The notes under the pieces are model-generated. The model searched no databases, was not told where the DNA came from, and was given only the letters and a program-made list of their open reading frames with translations. This document shows, one piece after another, positions 20,027 through 31,700 of a stretch of 64,000 bases of DNA. This DNA is from Flavobacterium nitratireducens (lineage in GTDB: Bacteria; Bacteroidota; Bacteroidia; Flavobacteriales; Flavobacteriaceae): the NCBI RefSeq assembly GCF_029625335.1, contig NZ_CP121111.1:1364001-1428000 (forward strand). Direction: 5' to 3'. The translations under genes and the position numbers were made by a program. Each line of letters begins with the position of its first letter. Within the stretch, counting starts at the first letter, position 1.

Positions 20027-20284
20027 TTATTTAGCTCTTTCTAGGATTTCAACTAATCTCCAACATTTTGATTTACTTAAAGGACGCGTTTCGCTAATTC
20101 TTACAGTATCTCCAATGTTACAGTCGTTTGTTTCGTCATGTGCAACAAATTTCTTTGTTTTCAATACGAACTTACCGTATAATGGGTGTTTTACTTTAGT
20201 TACTTGTGCAACAACAATAGACTTATCCATTTTGTTTGAAGTAACAACCCCGATTCTTTCTTTTCTTAAATTTCTTTTTTCCAT
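20027..20284 (-). CDS. rpsQ: 30S ribosomal protein S17
   Basis: An 85-residue S17 starting [20 protein letters not shown] at the ATG of 20284. A longer in-frame reading from 20344 would need a non-ATG start and would overlap the end of rpmC, so it is rejected. The OB-fold signature is visible ([40 protein letters not shown]). It lies 16 bases after rpmC. Confidence 0.95.
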   Translation of the reverse strand: MEKRNLRKERIGVVTSNKMDKSIVVAQVTKVKHPLYGKFVLKTKKFVAHDETNDCNIGDTVRISETRPLSKSKCWRLVEILERAK

Positions 20285-20300
20285 CTTTCGCAGATTACAA

Positions 20301-20492
20301 TTATTGCACCTCTCTTTTAGTAAGCTCAGTAGCCAATCTCGCAACTGTTCTTCTTAAACTTCTAATTTGAAGTGGATTTTCAATTGGAGATATTGCATGA
20401 GCCATTTTTAGGTCAGCATATCTTTTCTTAGCTTGGCTAAGATTTTCTTGCAACTGTGCTGCAGAAAGATCTTTTATTTCTGATTGTTTCAT
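20301..20492 (-). CDS. rpmC: 50S ribosomal protein L29
   Basis: A 63-residue all-helical L29 ([20 protein letters not shown], then [20 protein letters not shown]). It lies at the peptide tunnel exit, where trigger factor and SRP dock. Size and place between rplP and rpsQ are typical. Confidence 0.96.
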   Translation of the reverse strand: MKQSEIKDLSAAQLQENLSQAKKRYADLKMAHAISPIENPLQIRSLRRTVARLATELTKREVQ

Positions 20493-20504
20493 AATAATAT
20501 AAGA

Positions 20505-20930
20505 TTATGCTTCGAAATCTCTAGCAACAACGAATTTAGTTTTAACTGGTAGTTTTTGTGCTGCAAGACGTAAAGCCTCTTTTGCAACTGACAATGGAAC
20601 ACCACCAACTTCAAACATAATTCTTCCAGGTTTAACAACGGCAGCCCAGTATTCTACTGCTCCTTTTCCTTTACCCATACGTACCTCTAGAGGTTTCTTA
20701 GTAATTGGCTTGTCTGGAAATATTTTAATCCATAATTGTCCCTCTCTTTTCATGTAACGAGTTGCAGCAATACGCGCAGCTTCGATTTGACGAGAAGTTA
20801 AGAACATACCATCTTCATGAACAGATTTAATACCAAACATTCCGTTAGAAAGTTCATGCCCTCTTTGAGAGTTACCTTTCATTCTACCTTTTTGTACCTT
20901 ACGGTATTTTGTTCTTTTAGGCTGTAACAT
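20505..20930 (-). CDS. rplP: 50S ribosomal protein L16
   Basis: A 141-residue L16 ([60 protein letters not shown]). It lies near the A-site tRNA elbow. The KGKGAVEYW signature with the Arg that is hydroxylated in some bacteria is present. It follows rpsC by 18 bases. Confidence 0.98.
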   Translation of the reverse strand: MLQPKRTKYRKVQKGRMKGNSQRGHELSNGMFGIKSVHEDGMFLTSRQIEAARIAATRYMKREGQLWIKIFPDKPITKKPLEVRMGKGKGAVEYWAAVVKPGRIMFEVGGVPLSVAKEALRLAAQKLPVKTKFVVARDFEA

Positions 20931-20948
20931 TTTTCTTTAATTTAAAAA

Positions 20949-21698
20949 TTACTTTCTTTTACGAGCGTCTGATTTTCCACCTTTAGAAAAGTTAGATTTT
21001 CCACGAGGAGCATCACCACCTTTACCACTAGATTGTTTTTTGTCCATTCCAGCAAGTGGAGATAATTCTCTCTTTCCGTAAACCTCACCTTTCATGATCC
21101 ACACTTTAATACCCATTCTACCATAAGTAGTATGTGCCTCAGCAAGTGCATAATCAATATCAGCTCTGAAAGTTGACAAAGGAATTCTTCCTTCTTTGAA
21201 ACCTTCTGAACGTGCCATCTCAGCTCCATTCAAACGACCAGAAATCAAAACTTTGATACCTTCAGCGTTCATACGCATAGAAGCAGCAATAGCCATTTTG
21301 ATTGCACGTCTGTAAGAAATACGGCTTTCGATTTGACGAGCGATGCTTGTTGCAACTAAATAAGCATCTAACTCAGGTCTTTTAATTTCAAAGATGTTGA
21401 TTTGAACCTCTTTGTCAGTAACTTTCTTAAGTTCTTCTTTCAACTTGTCTACCTCTTGACCTCCTTTACCAATGATGATACCTGGACGAGCCGTAGTGAT
21501 AGTAACGGTTACAAGTTTTAAAGTTCTCTCGATAATTACTTTAGATACACTAGCTTTTGATAAACGAGCATGTACATACTTTCTGATTTTGTGATCTTCA
21601 GCGATTTTATCACCATAATCATTTCCACCATACCAGTTTGAGTCCCATCCTCTGATGATACCAAGTCTATTTCCAATTGGATTTGTCTTTTGTCCCAT
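20949..21698 (-). CDS. rpsC: 30S ribosomal protein S3
   Basis: A 249-residue S3 with the type II KH domain ([20 protein letters not shown]; GxxG loop visible) and the C-terminal domain ([40 protein letters not shown]). A basic Gly/Lys/Ser tail ([20 protein letters not shown]) follows. S3 guards the mRNA entry channel. It lies seven bases after rplV. Confidence 0.98.
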   Translation of the reverse strand: MGQKTNPIGNRLGIIRGWDSNWYGGNDYGDKIAEDHKIRKYVHARLSKASVSKVIIERTLKLVTVTITTARPGIIIGKGGQEVDKLKEELKKVTDKEVQINIFEIKRPELDAYLVATSIARQIESRISYRRAIKMAIAASMRMNAEGIKVLISGRLNGAEMARSEGFKEGRIPLSTFRADIDYALAEAHTTYGRMGIKVWIMKGEVYGKRELSPLAGMDKKQSSGKGGDAPRGKSNFSKGGKSDARKRK

Positions 21699-21705
21699 CT
21701 TGTTA

Positions 21706-22116
21706 TTAATTTGCTTGTGTGTTATTAATAGCTCCTAACACGATTGTTACGTGATTAGAACGTTTTCTAATTCTGTGTGCACGACCTTGCGGAGCTGGAC
21801 GAAGTCTTTTCAACATCATTCCACCATCTACTCTGATCTCTTTAACAAATAATCCAGCTTCTTCTAAACTAGCTTCACTATTTTTTTGCTCCCAGTTGTT
21901 GATTGCAGATAATAATAGTTTTTCTAATTTTCTTGAAGCTTCTTTAGAACTGAATCTCAAGATGTTAAGTGCTCTTTCTACCTTCTGACCTCTTACCAAG
22001 TCCGCTACTAAGCGCATTTTTCTAGGTGAAGTAGGGCAGTTATTCAATTTTGCGAAAGCAATAGACTTATTAGCCTCTTTTCTCGCATCTGCTGTTTCTC
22101 TTTTACGAACTCCCAT
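21706..22116 (-). CDS. rplV: 50S ribosomal protein L22
   Basis: A 136-residue L22 whose beta-hairpin loop ([20 protein letters not shown]) lines the peptide exit tunnel. The N-terminus is about 20 residues longer than in E. coli ([20 protein letters not shown]) before the conserved [20 protein letters not shown]. It sits eight bases after rpsS. Confidence 0.97.
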   Translation of the reverse strand: MGVRKRETADARKEANKSIAFAKLNNCPTSPRKMRLVADLVRGQKVERALNILRFSSKEASRKLEKLLLSAINNWEQKNSEASLEEAGLFVKEIRVDGGMMLKRLRPAPQGRAHRIRKRSNHVTIVLGAINNTQAN

Positions 22117-22124
22117 TGCTTCTT

Positions 22125-22403
22125 TTATTTTTTACCTTTATTTTTTGCTCCAGCATGACCTCTAAAAGATCTAGTTGGTGAAAATTCTCCTAATTTATGT
22201 CCTACCATATTCTCAGTTACGTAAACAGGTACAAATTGACGACCGTTGTGAACTGCGATAGTTTGTCCAACAAAGTCAGGAGTAATCATAGAAGCTCTAG
22301 ACCAAGTCTTAACCACTCCTTTATTTCCACCTGCGATGTTTTCTTCAACTTTCTTCTCTAATTTATAATGAACGAAAGGTCCTTTTTTTAATGAACGTGC
22401 CAT
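22125..22403 (-). CDS. rpsS: 30S ribosomal protein S19
   Basis: A 92-residue S19 ([60 protein letters not shown]). It forms a complex with S13 in the 30S head. It lies seven bases after rplB, in standard S10-operon order. Confidence 0.98.
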   Translation of the reverse strand: MARSLKKGPFVHYKLEKKVEENIAGGNKGVVKTWSRASMITPDFVGQTIAVHNGRQFVPVYVTENMVGHKLGEFSPTRSFRGHAGAKNKGKK

Positions 22404-22410
22404 ATCTTAA

Positions 22411-23235
22411 TTATTTCTTTCTACGTTCTACGATATACTTATTACTCGGATTTTTCGGAGAACGAGTTCTATAACCTTTAGCTGGTACTCCATTTCTTGA
22501 ACGTGGATGTCCTCCAGAAGAACGACCTTCACCACCTCCCATTGGGTGATCAACTGGGTTCATCGCTACTGGTCTTGTTCTTGGTCTTCTTCCTAACCAT
22601 CTAGTTCTACCTGCTTTTCCAGATACCACTAATTGATGATCTGAGTTAGAAACTGCTCCAATTGTAGCTGAACAAGTTAACAAGATCAATCTTGTTTCTC
22701 CAGAAGGCATTTTAATCGTAGCATATTTTCCATCTCTTGCCATTAATTGAGCAAATGTTCCAGCTGAACGAGCAATTACAGCTCCTTGACCTGGACGTAA
22801 CTCAATACAAGAGATTACAGTTCCCAAAGGAATTTTACTCAATGGTAAAGTATTACCAATTTCTGGTTGAGCCTCAGCACCAGAAACTAATTTCTGACCA
22901 ACTTTCAAACCATTTTGAGCAATTACATACGTTTTTTCTCCATCAGCATAAGCTAACAAAGCAATAAAAGCAGTACGATTTGGATCGTATTCAATTGATT
23001 TCACTGTAGCTGGAATTCCATCTTTAGTTCTTTTGAAATCAATGATACGGTATCTTTGCTTGTGACCACCACCCGTATAACGCATGGTCATCTTTCCTTG
23101 ACTATTTCTACCTCCAGAGTTTTTTATCGGCGCTATCAAAGAGCGTTCCGGCTTATCAGTTGTAATGGCGTCATAACCATTCACAACTCTAAATCGCTGA
23201 CCTGCGGTAATAGGTTTTAATTTTCTTACTGACAT
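22411..23235 (-). CDS. rplB: 50S ribosomal protein L2
   Basis: A 274-residue L2. The RNA-binding domain and SH3-like domain are followed by the conserved C-terminal segment ([20 protein letters not shown]) containing the His associated with peptidyl-transferase function. It is one of the largest and most conserved 50S proteins; length is typical. It follows rplW by 20 bases. Confidence 0.98.
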   Translation of the reverse strand: MSVRKLKPITAGQRFRVVNGYDAITTDKPERSLIAPIKNSGGRNSQGKMTMRYTGGGHKQRYRIIDFKRTKDGIPATVKSIEYDPNRTAFIALLAYADGEKTYVIAQNGLKVGQKLVSGAEAQPEIGNTLPLSKIPLGTVISCIELRPGQGAVIARSAGTFAQLMARDGKYATIKMPSGETRLILLTCSATIGAVSNSDHQLVVSGKAGRTRWLGRRPRTRPVAMNPVDHPMGGGEGRSSGGHPRSRNGVPAKGYRTRSPKNPSNKYIVERRKK

Positions 23236-23255
23236 TTTTATATCTTATTAATATC

Positions 23256-23546
23256 TTAGATATTGTTGTAAAAATCAATTGTTTCTCCTTCTTGTACTTG
23301 AACAAGTGCTTTTTTGTAAGCATTTGACTTTCCACTGATTAAACCACTTTTAGTGTATTTTGTAGTTCTATCCGGTCTTACGTTGATTGTGTTAACACTA
23401 ACAACAGTTACTCCATAAGCAGCCTCAACAGCTTTCTTAATTTCAACTTTGTTTGCTTTTTTGTCAACTACAAATCCAAAACGGTTTAAAACTTCACTTT
23501 CTTTGGTTACTTTTTCCGTTACTATAGGTTTAATTATGATACTCAT
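23256..23546 (-). CDS. rplW: 50S ribosomal protein L23
   Basis: A 96-residue L23 (MSIIIKPIVTEKVTKESEVL; FVVDKKANKVEIKKAVEAAY; VNTINVRPDRTTKYTKSGLI). It sits at the tunnel exit and docks trigger factor and SRP. It follows rplD by six bases. Confidence 0.97.
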   Translation of the reverse strand: MSIIIKPIVTEKVTKESEVLNRFGFVVDKKANKVEIKKAVEAAYGVTVVSVNTINVRPDRTTKYTKSGLISGKSNAYKKALVQVQEGETIDFYNNI

Positions 23547-23552
23547 ATCCTA

Positions 23553-24182
23553 TTATTTACTTAAATTTTCTTCAATTACTCCCAAAGAACTCTCTAAAAG
23601 CACTAAATTATTAGCATTCAAAATAGCGTAAGTGCTTAATTCTGAGTTACTTACAACATTAGACGCCTTTAAATTACGTGACGACAAATATACATTTTTA
23701 TTGGTATCACCCAATACAAATAATGATTTTTTATTTTCTAACTCTAAAGCTTTCAAAACGTTAATGAAATTTTTAGTGCTTGGAGTTTCAAAATTAAAGT
23801 CTTCAAGAACGATAATGTTCGATTCTTTAGCTTTTATCGAGAACGCTGATTTTCTAGCCAAACGCTTCAAGTTTTTATTCAATTTAAATGAATAACTTCT
23901 TGGTCTAGGCCCAAAAATAGTTCCTCCACCTTTAAATACAGGTGATTTAGCAGATCCTGCACGAGCAGTACCTGTACCTTTTTGCTTTTTAATCTTACGT
24001 GTACTACCAGCAACTTCAGCTCTTTCTTTAGCTTTATGAGTTCCTTGTCTTTGATTAGCAAGATATTGCTTCACATCAAGATATACCGCGTGATTATTTG
24101 GCTCAATTGCGAATACTGAATCAGAAAGTTGAACTTTTCTTCCAGTATCTTTTCCGTTGAAATCTAATACTTTTACTTCCAT
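23553..24182 (-). CDS. rplD: 50S ribosomal protein L4
   Basis: A 209-residue L4 with the extended tunnel loop ([60 protein letters not shown]). In E. coli L4 represses its own S10 operon; that activity is not established here. The ATG overlaps the last base of rplC (one-base overlap), so translation is coupled. Confidence 0.97.
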   Translation of the reverse strand: MEVKVLDFNGKDTGRKVQLSDSVFAIEPNNHAVYLDVKQYLANQRQGTHKAKERAEVAGSTRKIKKQKGTGTARAGSAKSPVFKGGGTIFGPRPRSYSFKLNKNLKRLARKSAFSIKAKESNIIVLEDFNFETPSTKNFINVLKALELENKKSLFVLGDTNKNVYLSSRNLKASNVVSNSELSTYAILNANNLVLLESSLGVIEENLSK

Positions 24183-24799
24183 TACTTCTGAATGATTACA
24201 TAAGAGTTATTATGTCCAGGAACACATCCTTTAATAACAAGTAGGTTCTTATCAGCCACTACTTTTAAAACTCTAAGGTTTTGAACTTTTACATTTTCTC
24301 CTCCTGTTCTTCCAGCCATACGCATTCCTTTGAATACTCTAGATGGATAAGAAGAAGCTCCTACAGAACCTGGCGCTCTCAAACGGTTATGTTGACCATG
24401 TGTAGCTTGTCCAACCCCACCAAATCCGTGACGTTTAACAACACCTTGAAAACCTTTACCTTTAGATACACCTTGTACATCCACAAATTCTCCTTCTTCA
24501 AAAATAGAAACATCAATAAGATCCCCTAATTTTTGTTCAGTTGCAAAATCTTTGAATTCAACGACTTTTTTCTTAGCAACAGTTCCAGCTTTTTTAAAGT
24601 GACCTAAAGCCGCTTTTGTGGAATGTTTCTCGTTTTTGTCATCGAAACCAAGTTGCAACGCTTCATACCCGTCAACCTCGTTGGTTCTGACTTGGGTAAC
24701 AACACATGGACCTGCCTCAATAACAGTACAAGGAATATTCTTCCCGTTCTCATCAAAAAGACTAGTCATGCCGATTTTTCTACCAATTAACCCAGACAT
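24182..24799 (-). CDS. rplC: 50S ribosomal protein L3
   Basis: A 205-residue L3 ([60 protein letters not shown]). It is an early 50S assembly protein near the peptidyl-transferase centre. It is the first gene after a 154-base gap from rpsJ that holds a good promoter, so the S10-spc-alpha genes can be transcribed apart from the str genes. Confidence 0.98.
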   Translation of the reverse strand: MSGLIGRKIGMTSLFDENGKNIPCTVIEAGPCVVTQVRTNEVDGYEALQLGFDDKNEKHSTKAALGHFKKAGTVAKKKVVEFKDFATEQKLGDLIDVSIFEEGEFVDVQGVSKGKGFQGVVKRHGFGGVGQATHGQHNRLRAPGSVGASSYPSRVFKGMRMAGRTGGENVKVQNLRVLKVVADKNLLVIKGCVPGHNNSYVIIQK

Positions 24800-24842
24800 A
24801 AATATTAATTATTAATTATTAAATATAAAAACAGAACACAAT

Positions 24843-24923
24843 CGTTTAAGTGAGCTGTTTTTAAAAGTGGTGCAAAAGTATAACTTATTTACACACAATC
24901 CAAAAAAACTTTTCACTTAAACG
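24843..24923. repeat. Ten-base inverted repeat bracketing the rplC promoter
   Basis: The arms are CGTTTAAGTG at 24843-24852 and CACTTAAACG at 24914-24923, perfect complements 61 bases apart. One arm lies in the predicted rplC leader and the other about 50 bases upstream of the start site. The upstream arm also forms a small five-base hairpin (CACTT / AAGTG) just after rpsJ. A regulatory role is inferred only. Confidence 0.5.
24873..24904 (-). promoter_or_regulatory. Promoter of the rplC-to-rplQ ribosomal operon (TTTG-N20-TACTTTTG)
   Basis: On the minus strand TTTG (24904-24901) is followed by 20 bases and TACTTTTG (24880-24873), a good match to the Bacteroidota promoter in sequence and spacing. 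The start should be near 24867, giving a leader of about 65 bases before rplC. The promoter sits between the arms of a ten-base perfect inverted repeat (24843-24852 and 24914-24923). Confidence 0.75.
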
Positions 24924-24953
24924 AAGTGCTCTAATTTACTCTTGAAAAAAAAC

Positions 24954-25259
24954 TTAAACTTTGATTTCTACTTCAACTCCACTAGGTAATTCTAATTTCA
25001 TTAAAGCATCGATAGTTTTAGATGAAGATGAATAAATATCAATTAATCTCTTGTATGACATTACTTCAAATTGCTCTCTAGCTTTTTTATTTACGTGCGG
25101 AGAACGCAATACTGTAAATAATTTTTTGTGAGTTGGCAAAGGAATTGGCCCTGTTACCACTGCTCCGGTAGTCTTAACCGTTTTTACAATCTTTTCAGCA
25201 GACTTATCTACCAACATATGATCGTAAGATTTTAATTTTATTCTGATTTTTTGACTCAT
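24954..25259 (-). CDS. rpsJ: 30S ribosomal protein S10 (NusE)
   Basis: A 101-residue S10 ([60 protein letters not shown]). It acts in the 30S head and as NusE in antitermination. It starts 11 bases after fusA; no tufA lies between them. A 154-base gap with a promoter separates it from rplC, so here S10 belongs to the str transcript. Confidence 0.98.
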
Positions 25260-25270
25260 TTTCTTAAAGA

Positions 25271-27427
25271 TTAAGCGTTTCCTTTTGCTTTTTTAATTAC
25301 TGCTTCTGAAATATTAGCAGGTGTTTCTGAATAGTGAGAGAATTCCATTGTAGAAGTTGCTCTACCAGAAGACAATGTTCTTAATGTAGTTACATAACCA
25401 AACATTTCTGATAACGGCACATCTGCTTTAATAGTTTTTGCTCCGTTTCTATCACCCATGTCATTAACCTGACCTCTACGACGGTTAATATCACCAACGA
25501 TATCTCCCATGTTTTCTTCTGGAGTAATTACTTCCATTTTCATAATTGGCTCAAGAATTACAGCCCCAGCAGCTTTAGCCACCTCTCTATAACCCATTCT
25601 AGCTGCTAATTCAAAAGAAAGCGCATCCGAATCCACCGGGTGGAAAGATCCGTCTAACAATGTTACTTTCAAACTATCAACTTGATAACCAGCCAAAGGA
25701 CCTGTTTTCATAGCTTCTCTGAAACCTTTTTCTACAGCAGGAATATATTCTTTAGGAACGTTACCACCTTTTACTTCATTAACAAACTGTAATCCAACAA
25801 ATGGTTTACCATCAACTTCATCAGCAGGCTCTACTCTAAATACGATATCACCGAATTTACCACGACCTCCAGATTGTTTCTTATAAACCTCTCTATGTTG
25901 AGCAGATTTTGTAAACGCTTCTTTATATTCTACTTGAGGCTCACCTTGGTTTACTTCAACTTTAAATTCACGTTTCATACGATCCACTAAGATATCTAAG
26001 TGAAGCTCACCCATACCAGAGATAATTGTTTGACCAGAAGCCTCATCAGTTCTAACTGTAAATGTTGGATCTTCTTCAGCTAATTTAGCCAAAGCCATAC
26101 CCATTTTATCTACGTCAGCCTTAGTTTTAGGCTCAATAGCAATACCAATTACTGGTGCAGGGAATTTCATAGACTCAAGAATAATTGGGTGTTTTTCATC
26201 ACACAATGTATCTCCAGTTTTAATATCTTTAAAACCTACAGCCGCTCCAATATCTCCAGCCTCAATGTATTCGATTGGATTTTGTTTGTTAGCATGCATT
26301 TGATAGATACGAGAAATTCTTTCTTTGTTTCCTGAACGAGTGTTCAAAACATAAGAACCAGCATCTAATCTTCCTGAGTAAGCACGGAAGAAAGCTAAAC
26401 GACCTACGAATGGGTCAGTAGCAATTTTAAACGCTAAAGCAGCGAATGGCTCTTTAACATCTGGCTTACGCAAAATTTGAGTTTGATCTTCTTCTAATAA
26501 TTCAGCATCATCTGGATGAATTCCTTTGATACCTTCTTTATCTAATGGAGATGGCAAGTATTTACATACTGCATCTAGCATGAATTGAACTCCTTTGTTT
26601 TTGAAAGAAGAACCAGCAATCATAGGAATGATAGCCATATCCATAACAGCAGCTCTTAAAGCAGTGTTAATTTCTTCTTCAGTAATAGAGTTCTCATCTT
26701 CCATATACTTATCTAAAAGATTCTCGTCATAAGTAGCGATTTCTTCGATAAGGATAGAACGATAATGTTTCACATCATCAATCATATCAGCAGGAATATC
26801 AACAATATCAAAAGTAGCCCCTTGAGTAGCATCATGCCATACAATAGCTTGATTTTTCACTAAATCAACAACTCCTTTGAAATCATTTTCTTCTCCGATT
26901 GGTAAAGTAATTGCAACAGCATTAGACTTCAACATATCTTTTACTTGTTGACATACAGCCAAAAAGTTAGATCCTTGACGGTCCATTTTGTTTACAAACC
27001 CCATACGAGGCACTTTATATTGATCAGCTAATCTCCAGTTAGTTTCTGATTGAGGCTCAACACCATCAACAGCAGAAAACAAGAAAACCAACCCATCTAA
27101 TACACGTAAAGAACGGTTTACCTCTACAGTAAAGTCAACGTGCCCAGGAGTATCGATAATATTAAAGTGATAAGGCTTAGACTCTGGCAAAATTTTCCCT
27201 TGTTCAGTTGGGAAATTCCACTCACAAGTTGTAGCAGCAGAAGTAATTGTAATACCTCTTTCTTGCTCTTGCGCCATCCAGTCCATTGTTGCAGCACCAT
27301 CGTGCACCTCACCAATTTTATGTGATTTACCTGTATAAAAAAGAATACGCTCAGTTGTTGTTGTTTTACCAGCATCAATGTGAGCCGCAATTCCAATATT
27401 TCTTGTATATTTTAAGTCTCTAGCCAT
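25271..27427 (-). CDS. fusA: Elongation factor G
   Basis: A 718-residue translocation GTPase. The GTP-binding motifs are [19 protein letters not shown] (G1, about 11-29), the switch I part [25 protein letters not shown] (G3, about 93-104) and [10 protein letters not shown] (G4, about 147-156). Domains II-V follow with the usual [20 protein letters not shown] segment in the EF-G tail. It lies 11 bases after rpsG and 11 before rpsJ. Confidence 0.98.
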   Translation of the reverse strand: MARDLKYTRNIGIAAHIDAGKTTTTERILFYTGKSHKIGEVHDGAATMDWMAQEQERGITITSAATTCEWNFPTEQGKILPESKPYHFNIIDTPGHVDFTVEVNRSLRVLDGLVFLFSAVDGVEPQSETNWRLADQYKVPRMGFVNKMDRQGSNFLAVCQQVKDMLKSNAVAITLPIGEENDFKGVVDLVKNQAIVWHDATQGATFDIVDIPADMIDDVKHYRSILIEEIATYDENLLDKYMEDENSITEEEINTALRAAVMDMAIIPMIAGSSFKNKGVQFMLDAVCKYLPSPLDKEGIKGIHPDDAELLEEDQTQILRKPDVKEPFAALAFKIATDPFVGRLAFFRAYSGRLDAGSYVLNTRSGNKERISRIYQMHANKQNPIEYIEAGDIGAAVGFKDIKTGDTLCDEKHPIILESMKFPAPVIGIAIEPKTKADVDKMGMALAKLAEEDPTFTVRTDEASGQTIISGMGELHLDILVDRMKREFKVEVNQGEPQVEYKEAFTKSAQHREVYKKQSGGRGKFGDIVFRVEPADEVDGKPFVGLQFVNEVKGGNVPKEYIPAVEKGFREAMKTGPLAGYQVDSLKVTLLDGSFHPVDSDALSFELAARMGYREVAKAAGAVILEPIMKMEVITPEENMGDIVGDINRRRGQVNDMGDRNGAKTIKADVPLSEMFGYVTTLRTLSSGRATSTMEFSHYSETPANISEAVIKKAKGNA

Positions 27428-27438
27428 TTCTCTATGAA

Positions 27439-27915
27439 TTAAAATCTAAAGTGAGAGAAAGCTTTATTAGCTTCTGCCATTTTGTGAGTATCCATTCTTT
27501 TCTTAACAGCTGCTCCTTCTTCTTTAGCCGCAGCTAAACACTCAGAAGCCAATCTTTGAGCCATAGACTTCTCATTTCTTCTTCTAGCATAAAGGATCAA
27601 CCATTTCATTGCCATAGAAATTTTTCTGTCTGGGCGAATTTGCATTGGAATTTGGAATGTAGCTCCACCAACTCTACGACTACGCACTTCTACGTGAGGC
27701 ATAACATTTGTTAAAGCATCTTTCCAGATTTCTAATGAAGTTTTCTCGTCATTTTGCTTTTTTGTTTCAATGATATCAATTGCATCATAAAACACTTTAA
27801 AAGCTGTAGATTTTTTACCATCCCACATTAAGTTATTCACAAAACGCGTTACCAATTGATCATTAAATCTTGGATCTGGTAAAAGAGGTCTTTTTTTAGC
27901 CTGTCTTTTTCTCAT
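27439..27915 (-). CDS. rpsG: 30S ribosomal protein S7
   Basis: A 158-residue S7 ([60 protein letters not shown]). It nucleates 30S head assembly and contacts E-site tRNA. It lies between rpsL (67-base gap) and fusA (11 bases), the normal str order. Confidence 0.98.
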   Translation of the reverse strand: MRKRQAKKRPLLPDPRFNDQLVTRFVNNLMWDGKKSTAFKVFYDAIDIIETKKQNDEKTSLEIWKDALTNVMPHVEVRSRRVGGATFQIPMQIRPDRKISMAMKWLILYARRRNEKSMAQRLASECLAAAKEEGAAVKKRMDTHKMAEANKAFSHFRF

Positions 27916-27982
27916 GTCTTTTTTTTAATAAAACATTAAACACTTATAAGTCATCAGACTTATAAAAGATTAATTTTTTAAA

Positions 27983-28366
27983 TTACTTTTTTGCTTCTTT
28001 TGGGCGTTTAGCACCATACTTAGATCTTCTTTGCGTTCTTCCAGCAACACCTGATGTATCAAGTGCACCACGAACGATGTGGTATCTAACTCCTGGTAAA
28101 TCTTTTACCCTTCCACCCCTAACTAATACTATCGAGTGCTCTTGCAGATTGTGACCTTCTCCAGGGATGTAAGCATTCACTTCATTACCATTTGTCAAAC
28201 GCACACGCGCAACTTTACGCATAGCTGAGTTTGGTTTTTTTGGTGTAGTAGTGTAAACACGCGTACAAACCCCTCTTCTTTGAGGACAAGAATCTAAAGC
28301 AACCGATTTACTCTTCTTAGTTATCTGGGTTCTTCCAGTTCTTACTAATTGTTGAATTGTTGGCAT
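27983..28366 (-). CDS. rpsL: 30S ribosomal protein S12
   Basis: A 127-residue S12 ([60 protein letters not shown]). S12 monitors decoding at the A site. The lysines in [11 protein letters not shown] and GGRVKDLPG, whose replacement gives streptomycin resistance in other bacteria, have the wild-type form. First gene of the str run, downstream of a strong promoter at 28420-28450. Confidence 0.98.
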
Positions 28367-28756
28367 AATTAATACTAAAAATTATTATGTAAATATAAAA
28401 CCCGCTTTTTACGGGGTTGCAAATGTATAAATTATTTTCAACTCTACAAATCTTAATTGATTAATTTTCAACAACATTAATTCCTACCTAAAAACAAAGA
28501 AAAGATTAGATTAACAATGAATTAACTAAAAATTAAAAACAAACAAAAAAACCTAAGACATTCACAAACAAGGATAATCTGATAAATTTTTAGAGATTTC
28601 AAAAAAAGATCATAATTTTATTATTTATATAACAATACGATTAAAAATTGTTATAATGTTAAATTATATATGCATGCATAAAAAAAACGTAATTTGATTT
28701 TGATTATTAACAAATTATTATGAATTTTGAAAATTGTAAACCATAAATCAATAAAC
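28367..28756. other. Intergenic region between divergent rpsL and susC (390 bases)
   Basis: No gene was seen. The rpsL side holds the str promoter. The middle (about 28450-28650) is very AT-rich with A-runs and no clear structure. On the susC side a TTTG-N19-GAATTTTG pair (the last box has one mismatch to TAnnTTTG) ends near 28729, and could be the susC promoter. Confidence 0.5.
28420..28450 (-). promoter_or_regulatory. Promoter of the str operon (TTTG-N19-TACATTTG)
   Basis: On the minus strand TTTG (28450-28447) is followed by 19 bases and TACATTTG (28427-28420). Sequence and spacing match the Bacteroidota consensus. The predicted start near 28414 leaves a leader of about 48 bases before rpsL. 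Confidence 0.75.
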
Positions 28757-31700
28757 ATGAAATTAAAGTTCAACGGACTATTAATGCTAACCTTAGCATT
28801 GGTTACGCAAGTACTATTTGCGCAAGAAAGAATAGTTTCTGGTACAATTTCCGACAAAGCGGGGCTTCCACTACCAGGAGTAAGTGTACTGGTGAAAGGT
28901 ACACAAAACAGCACTCAAACCGATTTCGACGGAAAATTCAAAATTAAAGCTTCAGCATCACAAACATTAGTTTTTAGCTTTATTGGAATGAAAACTCAAG
29001 AAAGATTGGCCAGTTCCACGACAATCAATGTCACACTTCAAGATGATGCCGTTGAACTAGAAGGTGTTGTCGTTACAGCTTTCGGTATTAAAAAACAAAA
29101 AAGATCCGTAAGTTACGCCACTTCAAATGTTAGCTCTGATGAATTAACGGAAGTATCTAATGTAAATGTTTTTGAATCAATGTCTGGAAAAGTTGCTGGT
29201 GTAGACATTACAGCTCCTGCTCAAGTCGGAGCCTCTTCAAAAGTTATCATTAGAGGTTACAATTCCTTATCTAATAGCAGTCCATTATACGTAGTAGATG
29301 GTACACCTATTAACAATAGCGGAAATGGATCTTCTAGTAATACACGAAGCTTCGACGCCGGAAATGGAGTTAGTGATTTAGACCCTAACAATATAGAAAG
29401 CATTTCTATACTTAAAGGAGCTGCCGCATCAGCTTTGTACGGTTCAAGAGCTGCTAATGGGGTAATTTTAGTTACAACTAAATCAGCTAAAAATAAATCT
29501 AAAATTGCAGTTGAATTATTTCACTCTACCGATTTTTCAGAAATTGCCAGAGTACCACATTTACAAAATGAATTTGGTCAAGGTTGGAGTGGATTTTCTT
29601 GGTCTAATTGGGCAGGAAGTGGAAACAATGCCAGTAATGAAAATGGATCATGGGGTCCTGCGTTTAATGGCGAAATTAGACCTTGGGGTGCAATTATTAA
29701 TAATGCACAACAAATCAAACCTTACGTAGCATTAAAAAACAATGTTTTAGATTTTTACGAACAAGGAAGCACTTTTACAAATAATGTACGATTAAGTGGT
29801 GGTGGTGAAAATTCAAATTTTTCATTAAACTTCTCAGACGTTAATTCAGATGGAATCATTCCTAGCGCAACAGATACTTATAAGAGAAAAGCATTAAGTA
29901 TCAATGCAGGTATCTCAAATGATAAATTAAGTGTAAGAGCCAACATTAATTACATCAGAAAAAATCAAAATGCAGTAAATACTGGACAAGGAGCTGATGC
30001 AGGTGAAGGTAATACAATGATGCAAGAATTATTACAAATTCCTAGAGACGTTAGTATTGTTGATTTAGAAGATTACAAAAATAATCCATATAATACAAAT
30101 AGTAATTATTTTTCACCATACACAAGTAACCCATACTGGTCTATTTATGAAAACTCTACTAAAATAGACGGAAATCGTTTTTTTGGAAATGTAAATATTG
30201 GATATAAATTTACCGACAAATTATCTATGTCATATCAAGCAGGTGGTGACTATAGAAATGAAAAAATTAAATCTTATGGAGCAGTAGTAACATTCGAACC
30301 AGGATCAGCTCAAGCATTAGGAAATGTAAATGGAGTAGTTGGCGGTGTTACAGAAAGAATTTATCAAAATGTAGAATTTGACACTAATTTGAATTTAAAC
30401 TATAATACAGCTATCAATGAAGATTTCAATGTAAATGGTATGGTTGGATTCAACTCAAATGAACGTACAGGATCTTCACTAGCTGCTCAAATTACAAATT
30501 TAGATATTCCATATTTTTATGAATTATCAAACTCATCTGTAAAACCAGTTGTTGGACAAAATGATTTTAGAAGAAAATCTTTTGGTGTTTTTGGTTCATT
30601 TGAAGGTTCCTATAAAAACCGTTTATTCTTAACTGTTACAGGAAGAAACGACTGGACATCTACACTACCTCAAGGAGCTAATTCATATTTTTATCCTTCT
30701 GTGAGTTTAAGTGGAGTTGTATTAGATACAGCAGAACACTACTTAAAAGTTAGAACTGCATACGCTGAAATTGGAAATGACACAGGAGCATACCAAACAC
30801 AATCAACGTTAACACAAGGAAATGCTTCATTAGGATTTGGAAACATTCTATTACCTATTGGTGGTGTAAACGGATATGAATTTTCAGGTAATTTAGGAAA
30901 TTCATCACTAAAACCAGAAAGAACAAAAGAGTTAGAAATAGGTTTTGAATCAAATTTCTTCTATAAAAGAGTGAATCTTGACGCATCTATTTATAGCAAA
31001 AAAACAGAAGGACTTTTGTTTGAAAGACCTGTAGCAACTTCAACAGGATTCGCTACACAAACAACAAACTTACTTGATGTTAGCAATAAAGGTATTGAGC
31101 TTGTATTAAATATTGTTCCTGTAAAATTAAATGATTTACAATGGGATATTACTACTACATTCTCAAAAAACATCTCAGAAGTTACAGACATAGTAGGAGA
31201 TGTTGAAAAAATTCAACTTGCTTCTAACTATGGTGTTTCTTTTAATGCTATGGTAGGAGAACCTTTAGGTGTATTTAGCACATTCGTACCAAAAACTACA
31301 ACTACAGGACAATACATTGTTGATGGTAGTACAGGATTCTACAAAGTTACAGATGATGAACAAGTAGTAGGAAATTCTCAGAGAGACTTTGTAATGGGAT
31401 TTAAAAATAAAATTACGTATAAAAACATAATTTTAGCATTCGGTATTGATTGGAAACAAGGTGGAGAAATGTATTCTTACACAAAAAGATTATCTCATTT
31501 TACAGGAAATGGTATTGAAACAACTTACAACGATAGAAATCCTTTTATCATTCCTAATTCAGTTGTTGAAGTATTAGATTCTAACAATGAGGTAACAGGA
31601 TATGAAGAAAACACAACTGCAGTTGGTTATTCTTCGATAACTGATTTCTACAATACTAGCAATAACCCTGGAATTGAAAAAACTCATGTAATTGACAAAA

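Noticed and set aside
20285..20344. N-terminal extension of S17
   Set aside because: Needs a non-ATG start, overlaps the end of rpmC, and its residues are not like S17; the ATG at 20284 gives the normal protein.
11177..28366. Missing tufA in the str operon as a deletion
   Set aside because: fusA-rpsJ without tufA is the usual order in Bacteroidota, where tuf lies elsewhere.
28399..28418. Hairpin AACCC / GGGTT in front of rpsL as an attenuator
   Set aside because: The predicted transcript start falls within one arm, so the complete hairpin would not be in the RNA.
28727..28756. Earlier TTG start for the SusC receptor
   Set aside because: It would place ten polar residues before a normal signal peptide and lies in the probable promoter.
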